NCBI GenBank assembly: GCA_963627135.1
Contig: CAVFZY010000010.1
Coordinates: 1 to 64,000, forward strand
Direction of reading: 5' to 3'
DNA: 64,000 nt
Source of the DNA: CAG-103 sp963627135
GTDB taxonomy: Bacteria > Bacillota > Clostridia > Oscillospirales > Oscillospiraceae
The notes below the pieces were generated by a model that had not been told where the DNA came from, did not search any database, and was given only the letters and a program-made list of their open reading frames with translations. Below are positions 15,480 to 24,383 of the stretch, in pieces (within the stretch, counting starts at the first letter, position 1; each line of letters begins with the position of its first letter). The translations under genes and the position numbers were made by a program.

Positions 15480-17573
15480 TCATTCCACGCCCCGATAATA
15501 CAGCCCGCGGGTCAGCCCGTTCGGGCGGTAATCCGTCAGGCCCAGATAGCTCTGCGTGACCGCGACGCACTCATGCGGCGTCTCGGTCGTGAACATGAGG
15601 CGCACGCCCCAGAGGCCCGCCGTTTCATAGTCCTCATGCTTGTCGGCGAGGTAGAGCTTGTGCGCGTTGAAAATCTGGTTGCGGTGGCCGAACGCCGGCA
15701 GCACCGGGAACAGCGCCCCGCGCCGGTCGGCCAGATTGTTGGGCACCTTGCAGTTGCAGCGGCCCGCGCTGTTGCGGATGATGCACTGCTCGGTGATCAT
15801 GCACGGCAGGCGGCCGTAGACGATCATCTCCGTGTCGATGCTCTTGGCGAGGTCGCGGATCTGCGCCACGCGCAGCTCGAACGACGCCGTCGCGCTCACG
15901 AGACCGGCCTGCTGCAGCACTTCCTCCGTGAAGGAGTTGAAGACATTGAGCCCGAAGTCGCCGCGCACGCGCATACCGGCCCGGCGGGCGAAGAAAATGT
16001 GCCCCATGTTGCCGACGAGCGCTTCCTGCACGCCGTTTTCGGCGGCACGGGAGAGCATGGCGTGCATGTCCTCGGCCTGATCATCCGTGATGACGCGCGG
16101 CAGCACCGCCACGACCTGCACCCCCTGCTCCAGAAACGGGGCGAGGCGCGGAAAATCACTGTCCAGGATCTCGACCGGCACGTACACATACGCCGGGCGC
16201 AGCGCGGCAAGCTCCTGCGTGAGCTGCTCGGCCTGATGCACCTGCACGACGAACGCGGGGTCGGCAAAATAGCGCTTGCCCTCCGGACGTTGCGGCAGCG
16301 GCAGGCTCCGCCGCTCGGGCAGGGCCGCGCGCTCCTCCTTCAGGCCGGTGATAAGCCGGCGGCGCAGGTCGTTGACGGCGGCCGCCGGAAGATAGAGATC
16401 CGGGTCGATGCGGCTCTCGGTGCCGGTGGAATAATAGGGCGTGCCGCCCGTTTTGGCAAACTGGTCGGCGAGGCTCTGCTCTGTCAGCGGCGCGCGCTGG
16501 GCCGGTTCCGGCACGGGGCCGGTGAGCACGGCGCGGTGGCCCTCGGCGTCCATGACGGCGGCCATGACCGGCTCGCCCGTCTGTACCTTGGCATAAAACT
16601 TCACGGGCACGCGGCGGCGCTCGCCGTCGGCATACGCCTTGCGCGCGGCAGTGAACATCTTCTCCGCCTCGCGGTCGGGCTCGGCCACGCGGGTGCCGAG
16701 CATGTCCGACCCCTTTTTGCCGAGCAGGTAGCCCTGCGTGAAGCCCTGGCGCGAGAACGCCAGCGCGAGCCGGTCGTTTTCCTCCGGCGTGGGCACGCAG
16801 TGCTCACGGATGCAGCGGGCGTACACGTCCGTAACCACGGCGACGTACTCCGGCCGCTTCATGCGGCCCTCGATCTTCACGCAGGCGACGCCCGCGTCCT
16901 CGAGCTGCTGCAGATAGTCAGCCAGGCAGTTGTCGCGCAGGCTCAGCGGGTACTCGTCCATGCGGCCGCCCATGCTGTACTGCATACGGCACGGCTGCGC
17001 GCAGGCACCGCGGTTGCCGCTGCGGCGGCCGATGAGCGCGCTCATATAGCACTGGCCGGAATAGCAGAAGCACAGCGCCCCGTGCACGAACACCTCCGTC
17101 TCGATGCTCGCGTGCTGCGAGATGAAACGGATCTGCTCGAGCGAGAGCTCGCGCGCGAGCACGGCGCGGGTGATGCCCATCTCGGCCGCGGCCTCGACCC
17201 CGGCGAGATTGTGGATGCTCATCTGCGTGCTGGCGTGCAGCGCAATGTCCGGCAGGGCGGCGCGCAGCACGCGCGCGAGGCCCAGATCCTGCACGAGAAT
17301 CGCGTCCGCCCCGGCATCCGACGCCTGCTGCGCGAGCGCGGCGGCAGCGTCCATCTCGCGGTCGCCCACGAGGGTGTTGAGCGTGACGTAGACCTTGCAG
17401 CCGCGGATGTGACAGTAGCGCACGGCCTTGGAAAACGACTCCTGTGTGAAATTATCGGCGCTCCGGCGCGCGTTGAACCCGTCGCCAAAGCCCATATACA
17501 CCGCGTCCGCCCCGTTTTGCACCGCCGCGATGACGGCATCGAGGTTGCCCGCAGGCGCCAGCAATTCCAGCAT
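15480..17573 (-). CDS. U32 family peptidase-like RNA hydroxylation protein
   Basis: 697 residues. An N-terminal U32 domain starts LELLAPAGNLDAVIAAVQNG and contains the family signature in EVFVHGALCFCYSGQC plus the RGACAQPCR cysteine cluster. A long C-terminal region of the DUF3656 type follows. Long U32 proteins of this layout resemble RlhA/YdcP, which hydroxylates a cytidine in 23S rRNA; shorter ones (TrhP) act on tRNA. Which substrate applies here is not known. The start at 17571-17573 is preferred over an upstream ATG because GGGAG lies 8 bases ahead. It is the first gene of the maf-mre-mrdA run and has its own promoter. Confidence 0.85.
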   Translation of the reverse strand: MLELLAPAGNLDAVIAAVQNGADAVYMGFGDGFNARRSADNFTQESFSKAVRYCHIRGCKVYVTLNTLVGDREMDAAAALAQQASDAGADAILVQDLGLARVLRAALPDIALHASTQMSIHNLAGVEAAAEMGITRAVLARELSLEQIRFISQHASIETEVFVHGALCFCYSGQCYMSALIGRRSGNRGACAQPCRMQYSMGGRMDEYPLSLRDNCLADYLQQLEDAGVACVKIEGRMKRPEYVAVVTDVYARCIREHCVPTPEENDRLALAFSRQGFTQGYLLGKKGSDMLGTRVAEPDREAEKMFTAARKAYADGERRRVPVKFYAKVQTGEPVMAAVMDAEGHRAVLTGPVPEPAQRAPLTEQSLADQFAKTGGTPYYSTGTESRIDPDLYLPAAAVNDLRRRLITGLKEERAALPERRSLPLPQRPEGKRYFADPAFVVQVHQAEQLTQELAALRPAYVYVPVEILDSDFPRLAPFLEQGVQVVAVLPRVITDDQAEDMHAMLSRAAENGVQEALVGNMGHIFFARRAGMRVRGDFGLNVFNSFTEEVLQQAGLVSATASFELRVAQIRDLAKSIDTEMIVYGRLPCMITEQCIIRNSAGRCNCKVPNNLADRRGALFPVLPAFGHRNQIFNAHKLYLADKHEDYETAGLWGVRLMFTTETPHECVAVTQSYLGLTDYRPNGLTRGLYYRGVE

Positions 17574-17606
17574 AGACCCACTCCCAGTTATAGTCATACA
17601 AATAGT

Positions 17607-17636
17607 ATTATAGCACAGCAGGCGCTCTTGCTACAA
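17607..17636 (-). promoter_or_regulatory. Promoter for the U32-maf-mre-mrdA operon
   Basis: On the minus strand, TTGTAG (-35), an 18-base spacer and a perfect TATAAT (-10) lie 34 bases before the start of the U32 gene. It overlaps the promoter of the divergent dnaD gene, sharing part of the -35 area, so the two directions may compete. Confidence 0.75.
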
Positions 17637-17656
17637 GTCAATTTTCATGCTATAAT
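17628..17656 (+). promoter_or_regulatory. Promoter for dnaD
   Basis: TTGCTA (-35), a 17-base spacer and a perfect TATAAT (-10) lie about 42 bases before the dnaD ATG. It is arranged back to back with the minus-strand U32 promoter. Confidence 0.75.
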
Positions 17657-17698
17657 GTGAATCTATCATGAATTTCTAGTGACCCGAGGGGTAATTGC

Positions 17699-18703
17699 AT
17701 GGATCGAGCCGAATTTACGCTGTCGCGGCCGGTGTGTCTGTCGCTGCCGGTCGAGGAAGTGGACAAGCTGCTGCGGGAAAAAGACGGGCGCTGCGCCCTG
17801 GTATATCTGGCGCTGCTGCGCGCCGGCGGAAAGCCGTTTCCCGCCGAAAGCATCGGCCTGACCGAGCGCGAACTGCGCCAGACGATGGAGCGGCTGTGCG
17901 CGCTCGGGCTCGTCTCCACCGCAGGGCGGGCGGCCCCCGCCCCGGCCGGGCGCACGATGAGCAATGCCGCTGCGGAAAAGCTGGGAACGGCCGAGCCGAA
18001 GCTCGTGCCTGCGGCCGAACTGCCGCAGTACACGGCCGAGGACATCACCAGCCGGATGCTCAGCGACGCGCCAATGCAGACTGTGCGCCGCGAAGCCGAG
18101 CAGCTCTACGGCCGCAAGCTCACGACGCCCGAGATGAACATGCTCCTGGGCCTGCGCGACTATCTGGGTCTCCCGGCCGACGTGCTCATGGAGCTGATCC
18201 ACTACGTGTTTCAGGAATACCGCGCCGAGCGCGGCCACGCCGGCACGCCGACGATGCGCCGGATTGAAAAGGAGGCCTACGCGTGGGCCGATCAGGAGAT
18301 CCACACGACGGCGCAGGCGGAGGAATATCTGCAGCGCAAGCAGGCGCGGCAGGAACTGTCGCAGCAGGTGCTGCAGGTGCTGGAGATCCATGACCGCGCG
18401 CCGAGCCGCACCGAGCGCAGCTACATCACGAGCTGGCTGGACATGGGCTTCGGCACGGAGGCGATCGCCGAGGCATACGACCGCACGGTCGTGGCGACCG
18501 GGGCGCGCAAATGGGCGTACCTCAACCGCATCCTCATGAGCTGGCACGAAAAAGGGCTGCACACGCCCGAGGAGATCGAGACCGGCGACCCGCGCGCAGC
18601 GGGCAAGCGCCGCGCAGCCCCCACCGCCTCACCGGCGGCCGAGCGCGACGATCTCGACCGCGTGGAACAGCTGCTCCGCAAAATGGAGCAGACCAACACC
18701 TAA
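17699..18703 (+). CDS. dnaD: DnaD-domain replication initiation/restart protein
   Basis: 334 residues. An N-terminal winged-helix-like part (about 1-85) is followed by two DnaD (DDBH2) domains at roughly 115-190 and 205-280, including LTTPEMNMLLGLRDYLGLP and SYITSWLDMGFGTEAIAEAY with the WAYLNRILMSWHEKG ending typical of the family. In Gram-positive bacteria DnaD remodels DNA and helps load the replicative helicase. It is directly followed by a DnaC/DnaI-like loader. RBS GAGGGG lies 7 bases before the ATG. The C-terminal tail is basic and low in conservation. Confidence 0.9.
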   Translation: MDRAEFTLSRPVCLSLPVEEVDKLLREKDGRCALVYLALLRAGGKPFPAESIGLTERELRQTMERLCALGLVSTAGRAAPAPAGRTMSNAAAEKLGTAEPKLVPAAELPQYTAEDITSRMLSDAPMQTVRREAEQLYGRKLTTPEMNMLLGLRDYLGLPADVLMELIHYVFQEYRAERGHAGTPTMRRIEKEAYAWADQEIHTTAQAEEYLQRKQARQELSQQVLQVLEIHDRAPSRTERSYITSWLDMGFGTEAIAEAYDRTVVATGARKWAYLNRILMSWHEKGLHTPEEIETGDPRAAGKRRAAPTASPAAERDDLDRVEQLLRKMEQTNT

Positions 18704-18715
18704 GGAGGGACCGAC

Positions 18716-19696
18716 ATGGCCCGCAATGGGATCTATCTGGCGCGCGCCCGCGAGCAGATCGCGCAGCAGCGCGCGGAAAATGAGCGCGAACACCGCCGCC
18801 GCGTGGACGACGCCTACCGCCGCGTGCCCGGGCTGCGCGCGCTCGACCAGACGCTGCAGCAGCAGATGATCACGCTCGTCGGCCTGACGATGCGCCACGG
18901 CAGCGACCCAACGGACGAGCTGCGCGCGCTCAAGCGCGCGAATCTCGACACGCAGGCGCAGCGCGCCGAGCTGCTGACGGCGTACCACCTGCCGGTGGAT
19001 TATACCGATGATATTTACGACTGCCCCCGCTGCCGCGACACGGGCTACGTGCAGGGGCAGCCGTGCGACTGCCTGCTGCGGCGCTACAACGCCGAGCTCA
19101 CGCGCGACCTCAGCCGCCTGCTGCAGCACGGTGACGAGTCGTTTGAGCACTTCGACCTGACGCTCTACGACGAGAGCGCGCGGCCGAAGATGGAGCGCGT
19201 GTTTCAGGTCTGCCGCACGTTTGCACAGACGTTCCGCCCCGGGACGATGAACCTGCTGCTGCAGGGCGGCACGGGGCTGGGCAAAACGTATTTGTCGGCG
19301 TGCATCGCGCGCGTCGTCGCGGGCGCGGGCTACGCCGTCGCCTACGAGACGGCCGCGAGCGCGCTCGATGCGTTCGAGTGCGCAAAGTTCCAGCGCAGCA
19401 GCGCCGACGGCGAGGCCGCCGCGCAGCGCGTGGAGCAGTATCTCGGCTGCGATCTGATGATACTCGACGATCTCGGCACTGAGATGATCACGGCCTACTC
19501 CACGAGCGCGCTCTACACGCTCATCAACACGCGCCTGACGCGCAAAAAGGCCACCATCATCAGCACGAACTGCTCCAACGAGGAGCTGCAGAAAAAATAC
19601 ACGCCGCAGATCCTGTCGCGCATCGAGGGCGAATACCAGACGCTCCCGTTCGTGGGGCGGGACATCCGGCAGATCAAAAAGGAGCGCGAAGCATGA
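18716..19696 (+). CDS. dnaC: DnaC/DnaI-like helicase-loader ATPase
   Basis: 326 residues. An N-terminal coiled region is followed by a zinc-binding cysteine cluster (CPRCRDTGYVQGQPCDC, near residues 102-118) as in DnaI, then a AAA+ domain with Walker A GGTGLGKTYLS and Walker B LMILDDLGTE. It is expected to load the replicative helicase at origins or stalled forks together with DnaD, its immediate upstream neighbour (12 bp away). RBS AGGAGG is well placed. The zinc cluster sets it apart from the insertion-sequence IstB ATPases with which such proteins are often confused. Confidence 0.9.
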   Translation: MARNGIYLARAREQIAQQRAENEREHRRRVDDAYRRVPGLRALDQTLQQQMITLVGLTMRHGSDPTDELRALKRANLDTQAQRAELLTAYHLPVDYTDDIYDCPRCRDTGYVQGQPCDCLLRRYNAELTRDLSRLLQHGDESFEHFDLTLYDESARPKMERVFQVCRTFAQTFRPGTMNLLLQGGTGLGKTYLSACIARVVAGAGYAVAYETAASALDAFECAKFQRSSADGEAAAQRVEQYLGCDLMILDDLGTEMITAYSTSALYTLINTRLTRKKATIISTNCSNEELQKKYTPQILSRIEGEYQTLPFVGRDIRQIKKEREA

Positions 19697-20736
19697 ATCA
19701 GCATGAGATCACCGAGCGCCGCCCCCTGCTCGACGCGAGCGGCAATCTGGCCGAGCCCGGCTACGCGAAGACCCTGCTGCCCGTCTACCGCCGCAGCGAT
19801 ATAAAAGCCAACAAACTGCGCATCAAGGAATGGGACTACTACTGCATCAACAACGGCCACTTCGCCCTGGCCCTGACCATCGCGGACAACAGCTACATGG
19901 GGCTCGACTCCATCTCCCTGCTCAACCTCGACGAGGGGTGGGAGATCACAAAAAGCCCGATGAAGGCCTTCACCAACGGCAGGGTCGGCCTGCCCGAGAG
20001 CAGCGAGCGGGGCGATGTGAGCAGCGCCGGGCGGAACTACAGCATCCTGTTCAAAAACGAGGGCGAAAAGCGCGTGCTCATCGCGCAGATGAAAAACTTC
20101 GGCCCCGAGGGCTCGCTGTACGCGAAGGTGACGCTCACGGACATCCCAGCCGAGTCCATGGTCATCGCAACGCCGTTTGACAAGGACAAGCACTTCTACT
20201 ACAACCAGAAGATCAACTGCATGCGCGCCGAGGGCACCGTGACCTACGGCTACCACAACCGCACATATACCTTCGACCCGGCGGACAGCTTCGCCGTGCT
20301 CGACTGGGGTCGCGGCGTGTGGACGTACAAAAACACGTGGTACTGGGGCAGCGCCTCCGGCCTCGTGGATGGGGAGAAGTTCGGCTTCAACATCGGCTAC
20401 GGCTTCGGCAATACGAGCGCCGCGAGCGAGAACATGCTCTTTTACAAGGGCCGGGCGCACAAGCTCAGCCAGGTCACCTTCCACGTCCCCGGCGACGGCG
20501 GCAAGGCCACGCCGGACTACATGCGGCCCTGGACCTTCACGAGCGACGACGGCCGCTTCGAGATGGACTACACCCCCGTGCTCGACCGCGCGAGCTGCTC
20601 GGACGTGGGACTCATCAAGTCCGACCAGCATCAGGTGTTCGGCGTCTTCAACGGCCGCGCCGTGCTCGACGACGGCACGGTGCTGAACGTGAAAGACCTC
20701 CCCGGCTTCGCCGAGAAGGTCATCAACAAATGGTAA
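19693..20736 (+). CDS. DUF2804 family protein
   Basis: 347 residues matching the DUF2804 pattern: an N-terminal ITERRPLLDASGNL, the segment RIKEWDYYCI, the pair AVLDWGRGVWTYKNTWYWGS, and a C-terminal DGTVLNVKDLPGFAEKV. The rich Trp/Tyr content and beta pattern suggest a lipocalin-like barrel. Its biochemical role is unknown. The start overlaps the stop of the helicase-loader gene in an ATGA, so translation is probably coupled, though there is no known functional link to replication. A strong terminator follows. No signal peptide. Confidence 0.85.
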   Translation: MNQHEITERRPLLDASGNLAEPGYAKTLLPVYRRSDIKANKLRIKEWDYYCINNGHFALALTIADNSYMGLDSISLLNLDEGWEITKSPMKAFTNGRVGLPESSERGDVSSAGRNYSILFKNEGEKRVLIAQMKNFGPEGSLYAKVTLTDIPAESMVIATPFDKDKHFYYNQKINCMRAEGTVTYGYHNRTYTFDPADSFAVLDWGRGVWTYKNTWYWGSASGLVDGEKFGFNIGYGFGNTSAASENMLFYKGRAHKLSQVTFHVPGDGGKATPDYMRPWTFTSDDGRFEMDYTPVLDRASCSDVGLIKSDQHQVFGVFNGRAVLDDGTVLNVKDLPGFAEKVINKW

Positions 20737-20750
20737 AAAGCAGGATAGAC

Positions 20751-20789
20751 CCCCGCTGTCTGCCAGGCGCAGACAGCGGGGATTTTTTT
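20751..20789 (+). terminator. Terminator of the dnaD-dnaC-DUF2804 operon
   Basis: Perfect 12-bp stem (CCCCGCTGTCTG with its complement), 7-base loop, then A and seven T residues. Confidence 0.95.
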
Positions 20790-20881
20790 GCCGTTGTAAC
20801 ATGTTCCAAAAAGCTGTATCCTTCTTTGTGCAGCATTGTTAATTGCGATCGGAAATGAAATCGTTTATTATATAAATAATA

Positions 20882-20900
20882 TTATTTCGTTTAGAAATAA
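20882..20900 (+). promoter_or_regulatory. Palindromic operator candidate before the membrane hydrolase
   Basis: TTATTTC and GAAATAA form a perfect 7-bp inverted repeat around GTTTA, directly before the AAAGGAGG ribosome-binding site of the hydrolase gene. The surrounding 80 bases are strikingly AT-rich for this genome. A MarR regulator is encoded next downstream, so a MarR-type operator is a reasonable guess but is not proven. Confidence 0.5.
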
Positions 20901-20916
20901 TAAAAGGAGGAAAAAT

Positions 20917-22833
20917 ATGAAAGAGCGAAAAACGAAAGTCACTTTTCTTGTGGCTCTGGTTCTGCTGTTCGTCGGGTTTATCGGCTCATGGCTGGTTCAG
21001 ACCGCAGGCGGCAGAATCAGCGTCCGGGAGATCTCATTCGAGACGGAGACCGGCATGACCATGAGCGCCATACTGGCCGTGCCGGACACGGCGACGGCGG
21101 AGACACCCGCCCCGGCGATCGTGACCGTCCACGGATGGTACAACAACAAGGAAATGCAGGATCTCAACTATATTGAGTACGCGCGGCGCGGCTTTGTCGT
21201 GCTGGCCATTGACCAGTACAGCCACGGCGACTCGGACAGCGCAGACGTCGGCTTCGAGGCCGAAGACGGCAACGGCGCCTACGAGGCCGTGAAAATGCTC
21301 GCGCGCATCCACTATGTCGACAGCAGCCGCATCGGCATCACCGGGCATTCCTATGGCGCCGAAGCCTGCAAATCCGCCGTCCGCTGTGACAACGCCGCCG
21401 ACACGCAGCTGATTTCCGCCGTGCTGCTCGTCTGCGCGGACTCGCAGTACACGCCCAGCAACCCCATGACCAATACGCCGCGCTGCGTATACGACCCCTA
21501 CAGCGACCCGGAGGGCTTCTTCAACTTCTGGGAAGGCCGCGACGTGGGCATCGTCGCCGCGCAGTATGACGAATTCTACCACGGCTACCCCGCCGACACG
21601 GCGGCCGGCTCCACCGCGCCGCGCGACTACATCCATCAGCCGACGGCGCAGTCGTTCCTCTACTTCGGCGTCGACCCCGCCGGTCTCTCCGAGCGCGAAG
21701 CGGGCACCGTCTACCATCAGGATGTGAACGGCGAGGACGCCATGCACGTGATCTTCACGCCGGCGATCACGCACCCGTGGTCGCACTTCTCGGCGCGCGT
21801 CGTGCGCGACTCCGTCGGCTTCTTCAACGAGGCGCTCGTCAGCCGGACGCAGCTTGCCAACAGCAATCAGATCTGGCAGATCAAGGTCGCTTTCAACACC
21901 CTGTCGCTGATCTGCTTCTTTGTGGTCCTCGTCACGCTCACGCAGCTGCTCTCTCGTACACGCACCTTCTCCGCCGTATGCACGGCTGAACAGGGCATGC
22001 CGATGGATATGCCGCGCACCCGCGGCGGACGTGTCTGGTACTGGGGCGGCATGGTGCTGGCCATGCTCTTCGGCATGATCACCTACCTCAAGCTCCACGA
22101 TCCCATTCAGGCACTGTATCCGAATCTTTACAACAGCACACTGCACGGCACCTCGCACTGGTTCAGCCAGTTCCCGACGCTGTTCATCGGTGTGTGGTCT
22201 GCCGTCTGCGGCGCATTTTTGCTGCTGTGGATGCTGCTGAACTATTTTGCCTACGGGAAAAAGGCCGGCCTTGATCTGCGCAAACGCGGCTTCGTGCTCA
22301 GCGGCAAAGCGCTGGTGCAGACCATTGGTCTGGCGCTGCTGGTCGTGTTTGCCGCATATGCGCTCGTGTTCCTCGGCGACTGGCTGTTTTTGTCCGACTG
22401 CCGGATCTGGGTCATCACGATCCGGGCTTTCCGGGCCGACAAGCTGCTCGTCTGCCTGAAATATCTGCCGTTTTTCCTGATTTATTTTATCGCCATGTCC
22501 CTGTCGGTCAACGGCTTCAACGACTATCGTCAGGGCAAAAAGTCCTGGGTCAACACGCTCATCCAGTGCATCTCCGTCGGCCTCGGGCCGCTGCTGCTCA
22601 TCGCACTGCAGTATCTCTGGTTCCGCTCCACCGGCTATATGTTCACGGAGCAGTTCCATATCTGCGGCTCGATCGTCGGCATCTGGCTCGTCCCGCTCGT
22701 GGTGTATCTGCCTGTCGCCGCGCTCGTGTGCCGGCGCATCTACCGCTGGACGAACAACCCCTACCTCGGCGGCATTCTCATGGCTGTCCTCATCACGATC
22801 ATCAACTGCACCAACACACTCACCTTCGCATAA
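20917..22833 (+). CDS. Membrane-embedded alpha/beta hydrolase
   Basis: 638 residues. One N-terminal membrane segment (TFLVALVLLFVGFIGSWLV), then an alpha/beta-hydrolase domain outside the membrane at about 40-320 with the oxyanion-type VTVHGWYNNKE and the nucleophile elbow GITGHSYGAEA (catalytic Ser). A C-terminal half carries roughly eight more hydrophobic helices (for example SLICFFVVLVTLTQLL and LPFFLIYFIAMSLSV). Substrate unknown; the hydrolase part resembles dienelactone-hydrolase/acyl-esterase relatives. The start is set by a perfect AAAGGAGG. A MarR regulator follows 130 bp downstream, suggesting induction by a small hydrophobic compound (inference). Confidence 0.8.
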   Translation: MKERKTKVTFLVALVLLFVGFIGSWLVQTAGGRISVREISFETETGMTMSAILAVPDTATAETPAPAIVTVHGWYNNKEMQDLNYIEYARRGFVVLAIDQYSHGDSDSADVGFEAEDGNGAYEAVKMLARIHYVDSSRIGITGHSYGAEACKSAVRCDNAADTQLISAVLLVCADSQYTPSNPMTNTPRCVYDPYSDPEGFFNFWEGRDVGIVAAQYDEFYHGYPADTAAGSTAPRDYIHQPTAQSFLYFGVDPAGLSEREAGTVYHQDVNGEDAMHVIFTPAITHPWSHFSARVVRDSVGFFNEALVSRTQLANSNQIWQIKVAFNTLSLICFFVVLVTLTQLLSRTRTFSAVCTAEQGMPMDMPRTRGGRVWYWGGMVLAMLFGMITYLKLHDPIQALYPNLYNSTLHGTSHWFSQFPTLFIGVWSAVCGAFLLLWMLLNYFAYGKKAGLDLRKRGFVLSGKALVQTIGLALLVVFAAYALVFLGDWLFLSDCRIWVITIRAFRADKLLVCLKYLPFFLIYFIAMSLSVNGFNDYRQGKKSWVNTLIQCISVGLGPLLLIALQYLWFRSTGYMFTEQFHICGSIVGIWLVPLVVYLPVAALVCRRIYRWTNNPYLGGILMAVLITIINCTNTLTFA

Positions 22834-22849
22834 CACAATACGCTTTCCC

Positions 22850-22890
22850 GCAGGGTCCGGAAAAACGCTCCGGGCCCTGCCCGCTTTTCC
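22850..22890 (+). terminator. Probable terminator after the membrane hydrolase
   Basis: A 12-bp stem (GCAGGGTCCGGA against TCCGGGCCCTGC, one G-T pair) around AAAACGC-type loop bases. The T-tract after it is short (CCGCTTTT), so termination may be partial. Confidence 0.6.
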
Positions 22891-22906
22891 ATGTGCATGG
22901 TTTCGC

Positions 22907-22935
22907 TTGAAAAACGAGGGCCGCTCCGATATAAT
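22907..22935 (+). promoter_or_regulatory. Promoter for the marR gene
   Basis: TTGAAA, a 17-base spacer and a perfect TATAAT, 28 bases before the chosen ATG. It shows that the regulator can be transcribed apart from the hydrolase gene. Confidence 0.75.
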
Positions 22936-22963
22936 AAACGGGAATACGCAAAGGGGCATCGTT

Positions 22964-23482
22964 ATGAAACTGGAATGGCTGCGCGAATACCGCGACTTTA
23001 CCGAAAAACTCATCAAATTTGCCAACGCTTATGCCGGCATGTACAAGCAGGAGAAATACTACGCCAAGGACATTGCCTTCAACTCCATTCAGCTGCAGGT
23101 CATGGAGTATCTGCTGGAGAACGAAGAGCGCAACGACAAAATGGCGCAGATCGCGCAGCGGCTCGCCATCACACCCAGTACATTTTCCAAGACCGTCGCC
23201 AAACTCGAGAGCAAGGGCATGATCGAAAAATACCACACCTCCGTCAACCGGAAAGATGTGATCGTCAAGGTGACCGATTTCGGGCGCAAGGCCTATCAGG
23301 AATACGTCGACTGCGTGAATGAATACAGCTTCAAGGACATCTTCGCCATTCTCGACACCGTTCCAAAACAGGAGGTCGAAAAATTCACGCAGGTGCTTGA
23401 GATCGCAGCCGACCGCTGGGGCACAGACCGAACGGAACTGCCGGAGGAAGTGCTCGTGAAGATTGAGCGAAAGGAAGCATGA
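22964..23482 (+). CDS. MarR-family transcriptional regulator
   Basis: 172 residues with a winged helix-turn-helix at about 45-110: FNSIQLQVMEYLLENEE, MAQIAQRLAITPSTFSKTVAKLESKG (recognition-helix region) and a wing with VNRKDVIVKVTDFGRKAY. Typical MarR length is 140-170. The ATG before KLEWLREYRDF follows AAAGGGG by about 8 bases. It is a likely regulator of the membrane hydrolase just upstream, whose leader carries a 7-5-7 palindrome. A bidirectional terminator separates it from the convergent mrp gene. Confidence 0.88.
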   Translation: MKLEWLREYRDFTEKLIKFANAYAGMYKQEKYYAKDIAFNSIQLQVMEYLLENEERNDKMAQIAQRLAITPSTFSKTVAKLESKGMIEKYHTSVNRKDVIVKVTDFGRKAYQEYVDCVNEYSFKDIFAILDTVPKQEVEKFTQVLEIAADRWGTDRTELPEEVLVKIERKEA

Positions 23483-23486
23483 AAAA

Positions 23487-23517
23487 CCCGCTCTGCAAAA
23501 TGCAGAGCGGGTTTTTT
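23487..23517 (+). terminator. Bidirectional terminator between marR and mrp
   Basis: Perfect 10-bp stem CCCGCTCTGC / GCAGAGCGGG with loop AAAAT and six T residues on the plus strand. An AAAAA run on the other side gives T residues for the minus strand, so it can also end mrp. Confidence 0.95.
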
Positions 23518-23534
23518 CGATTCTGTACGGGAAA

Positions 23535-24383
23535 TTACTTGCCCTCGATGGCGTCGGCGAGGCTGCTGAGCCAGTCGCCCTGCACGTCCTCGATCCGGCC
23601 CGCGTCGCACGCCGCCGCGATGGCGGGGTCGATGGGCAGCTTGGCCGTGTTGGGGATGCCGTGCTTGGCAGCGATCTCCTCAATGTGGCTCTCGCCGAAG
23701 ATAGCGTGCTGCTTGCCGCAGTCCGGGCAGGTGTAGTAGGCCATGTTCTCGACGATGCCGAGCACGGGCACGTGCATCATGTCGGCCATGTTGACGGCCT
23801 TATCCACGATCATGCCGACGAGCTCCTGCGGGGACGTGACGACGACCACGCCCGCCACGGGCAGGGACTGGAACACCGTCAGCGGCACATCGCCCGTTCC
23901 GGGAGGCATGTCGACGAACATATAGTTCACGTTGTCCCACTGGACGTCGGTCCAGAACTGGGTCACGGCGCCGGCGATGACCGGGCCGCGCCAGACGACG
24001 GGGTCGGTCTCGTTCGGGAGCAAGAGGTTGATGGACATGATCTCGATGCCGGTGCGGGTGCGGTTGGCATACAGGAAGTCCTCGCCGCCCATGGCGCCGC
24101 CGTGGACGCCGAAGGCCTGCGGGATGGACGGGCCGGTGATGTCGGCATCGAGCACGGCTGCCTGATGGCCGCGGCGCTGCATCTCGCAGGCGAGCAGGCT
24201 CGTCACGAGGCTCTTGCCGACGCCGCCCTTGCCGGACACGACCGCGATGACCTTATCGACGCGGGAGCCGGGGCGCAGCGGCTGCTGCATGGACTCTGCC
24301 TCGTGCTCATGGGCACAAGCCTCGCCGCAGGTCGAACAGTCGTGCGTGCAGTTTTCGGGTGTTTCGTTGTGATTGTCACTCAT
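23535..24383 (-). CDS. mrp: Mrp/ApbC/NBP35-family Fe-S cluster carrier ATPase
   Basis: 282 residues. The deviant Walker A GKGGVGKS near residue 52, the DADITGPSIPQAFGV switch, and the cluster-binding CPDC motif in YYTCPDCGKQHAIFG identify an iron-sulfur carrier. The N-terminus is unusual: a short Cys/His-rich head (CTHDCSTCGEACAHEHE) that may bind an additional metal or cluster. The start MSDNHNE is chosen because GGAGGAA sits 10 bases ahead of it; an upstream ATG overlaps that RBS. It has its own promoter within the end of the amidase gene. Confidence 0.93.
   Translation of the reverse strand: MSDNHNETPENCTHDCSTCGEACAHEHEAESMQQPLRPGSRVDKVIAVVSGKGGVGKSLVTSLLACEMQRRGHQAAVLDADITGPSIPQAFGVHGGAMGGEDFLYANRTRTGIEIMSINLLLPNETDPVVWRGPVIAGAVTQFWTDVQWDNVNYMFVDMPPGTGDVPLTVFQSLPVAGVVVVTSPQELVGMIVDKAVNMADMMHVPVLGIVENMAYYTCPDCGKQHAIFGESHIEEIAAKHGIPNTAKLPIDPAIAAACDAGRIEDVQGDWLSSLADAIEGK

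Noticed and set aside
18716..19696. IstB-type transposition ATPase
   Set aside because: The protein has the DnaI-like zinc cluster, is paired with dnaD, and there is no IstA transposase or inverted repeats nearby.
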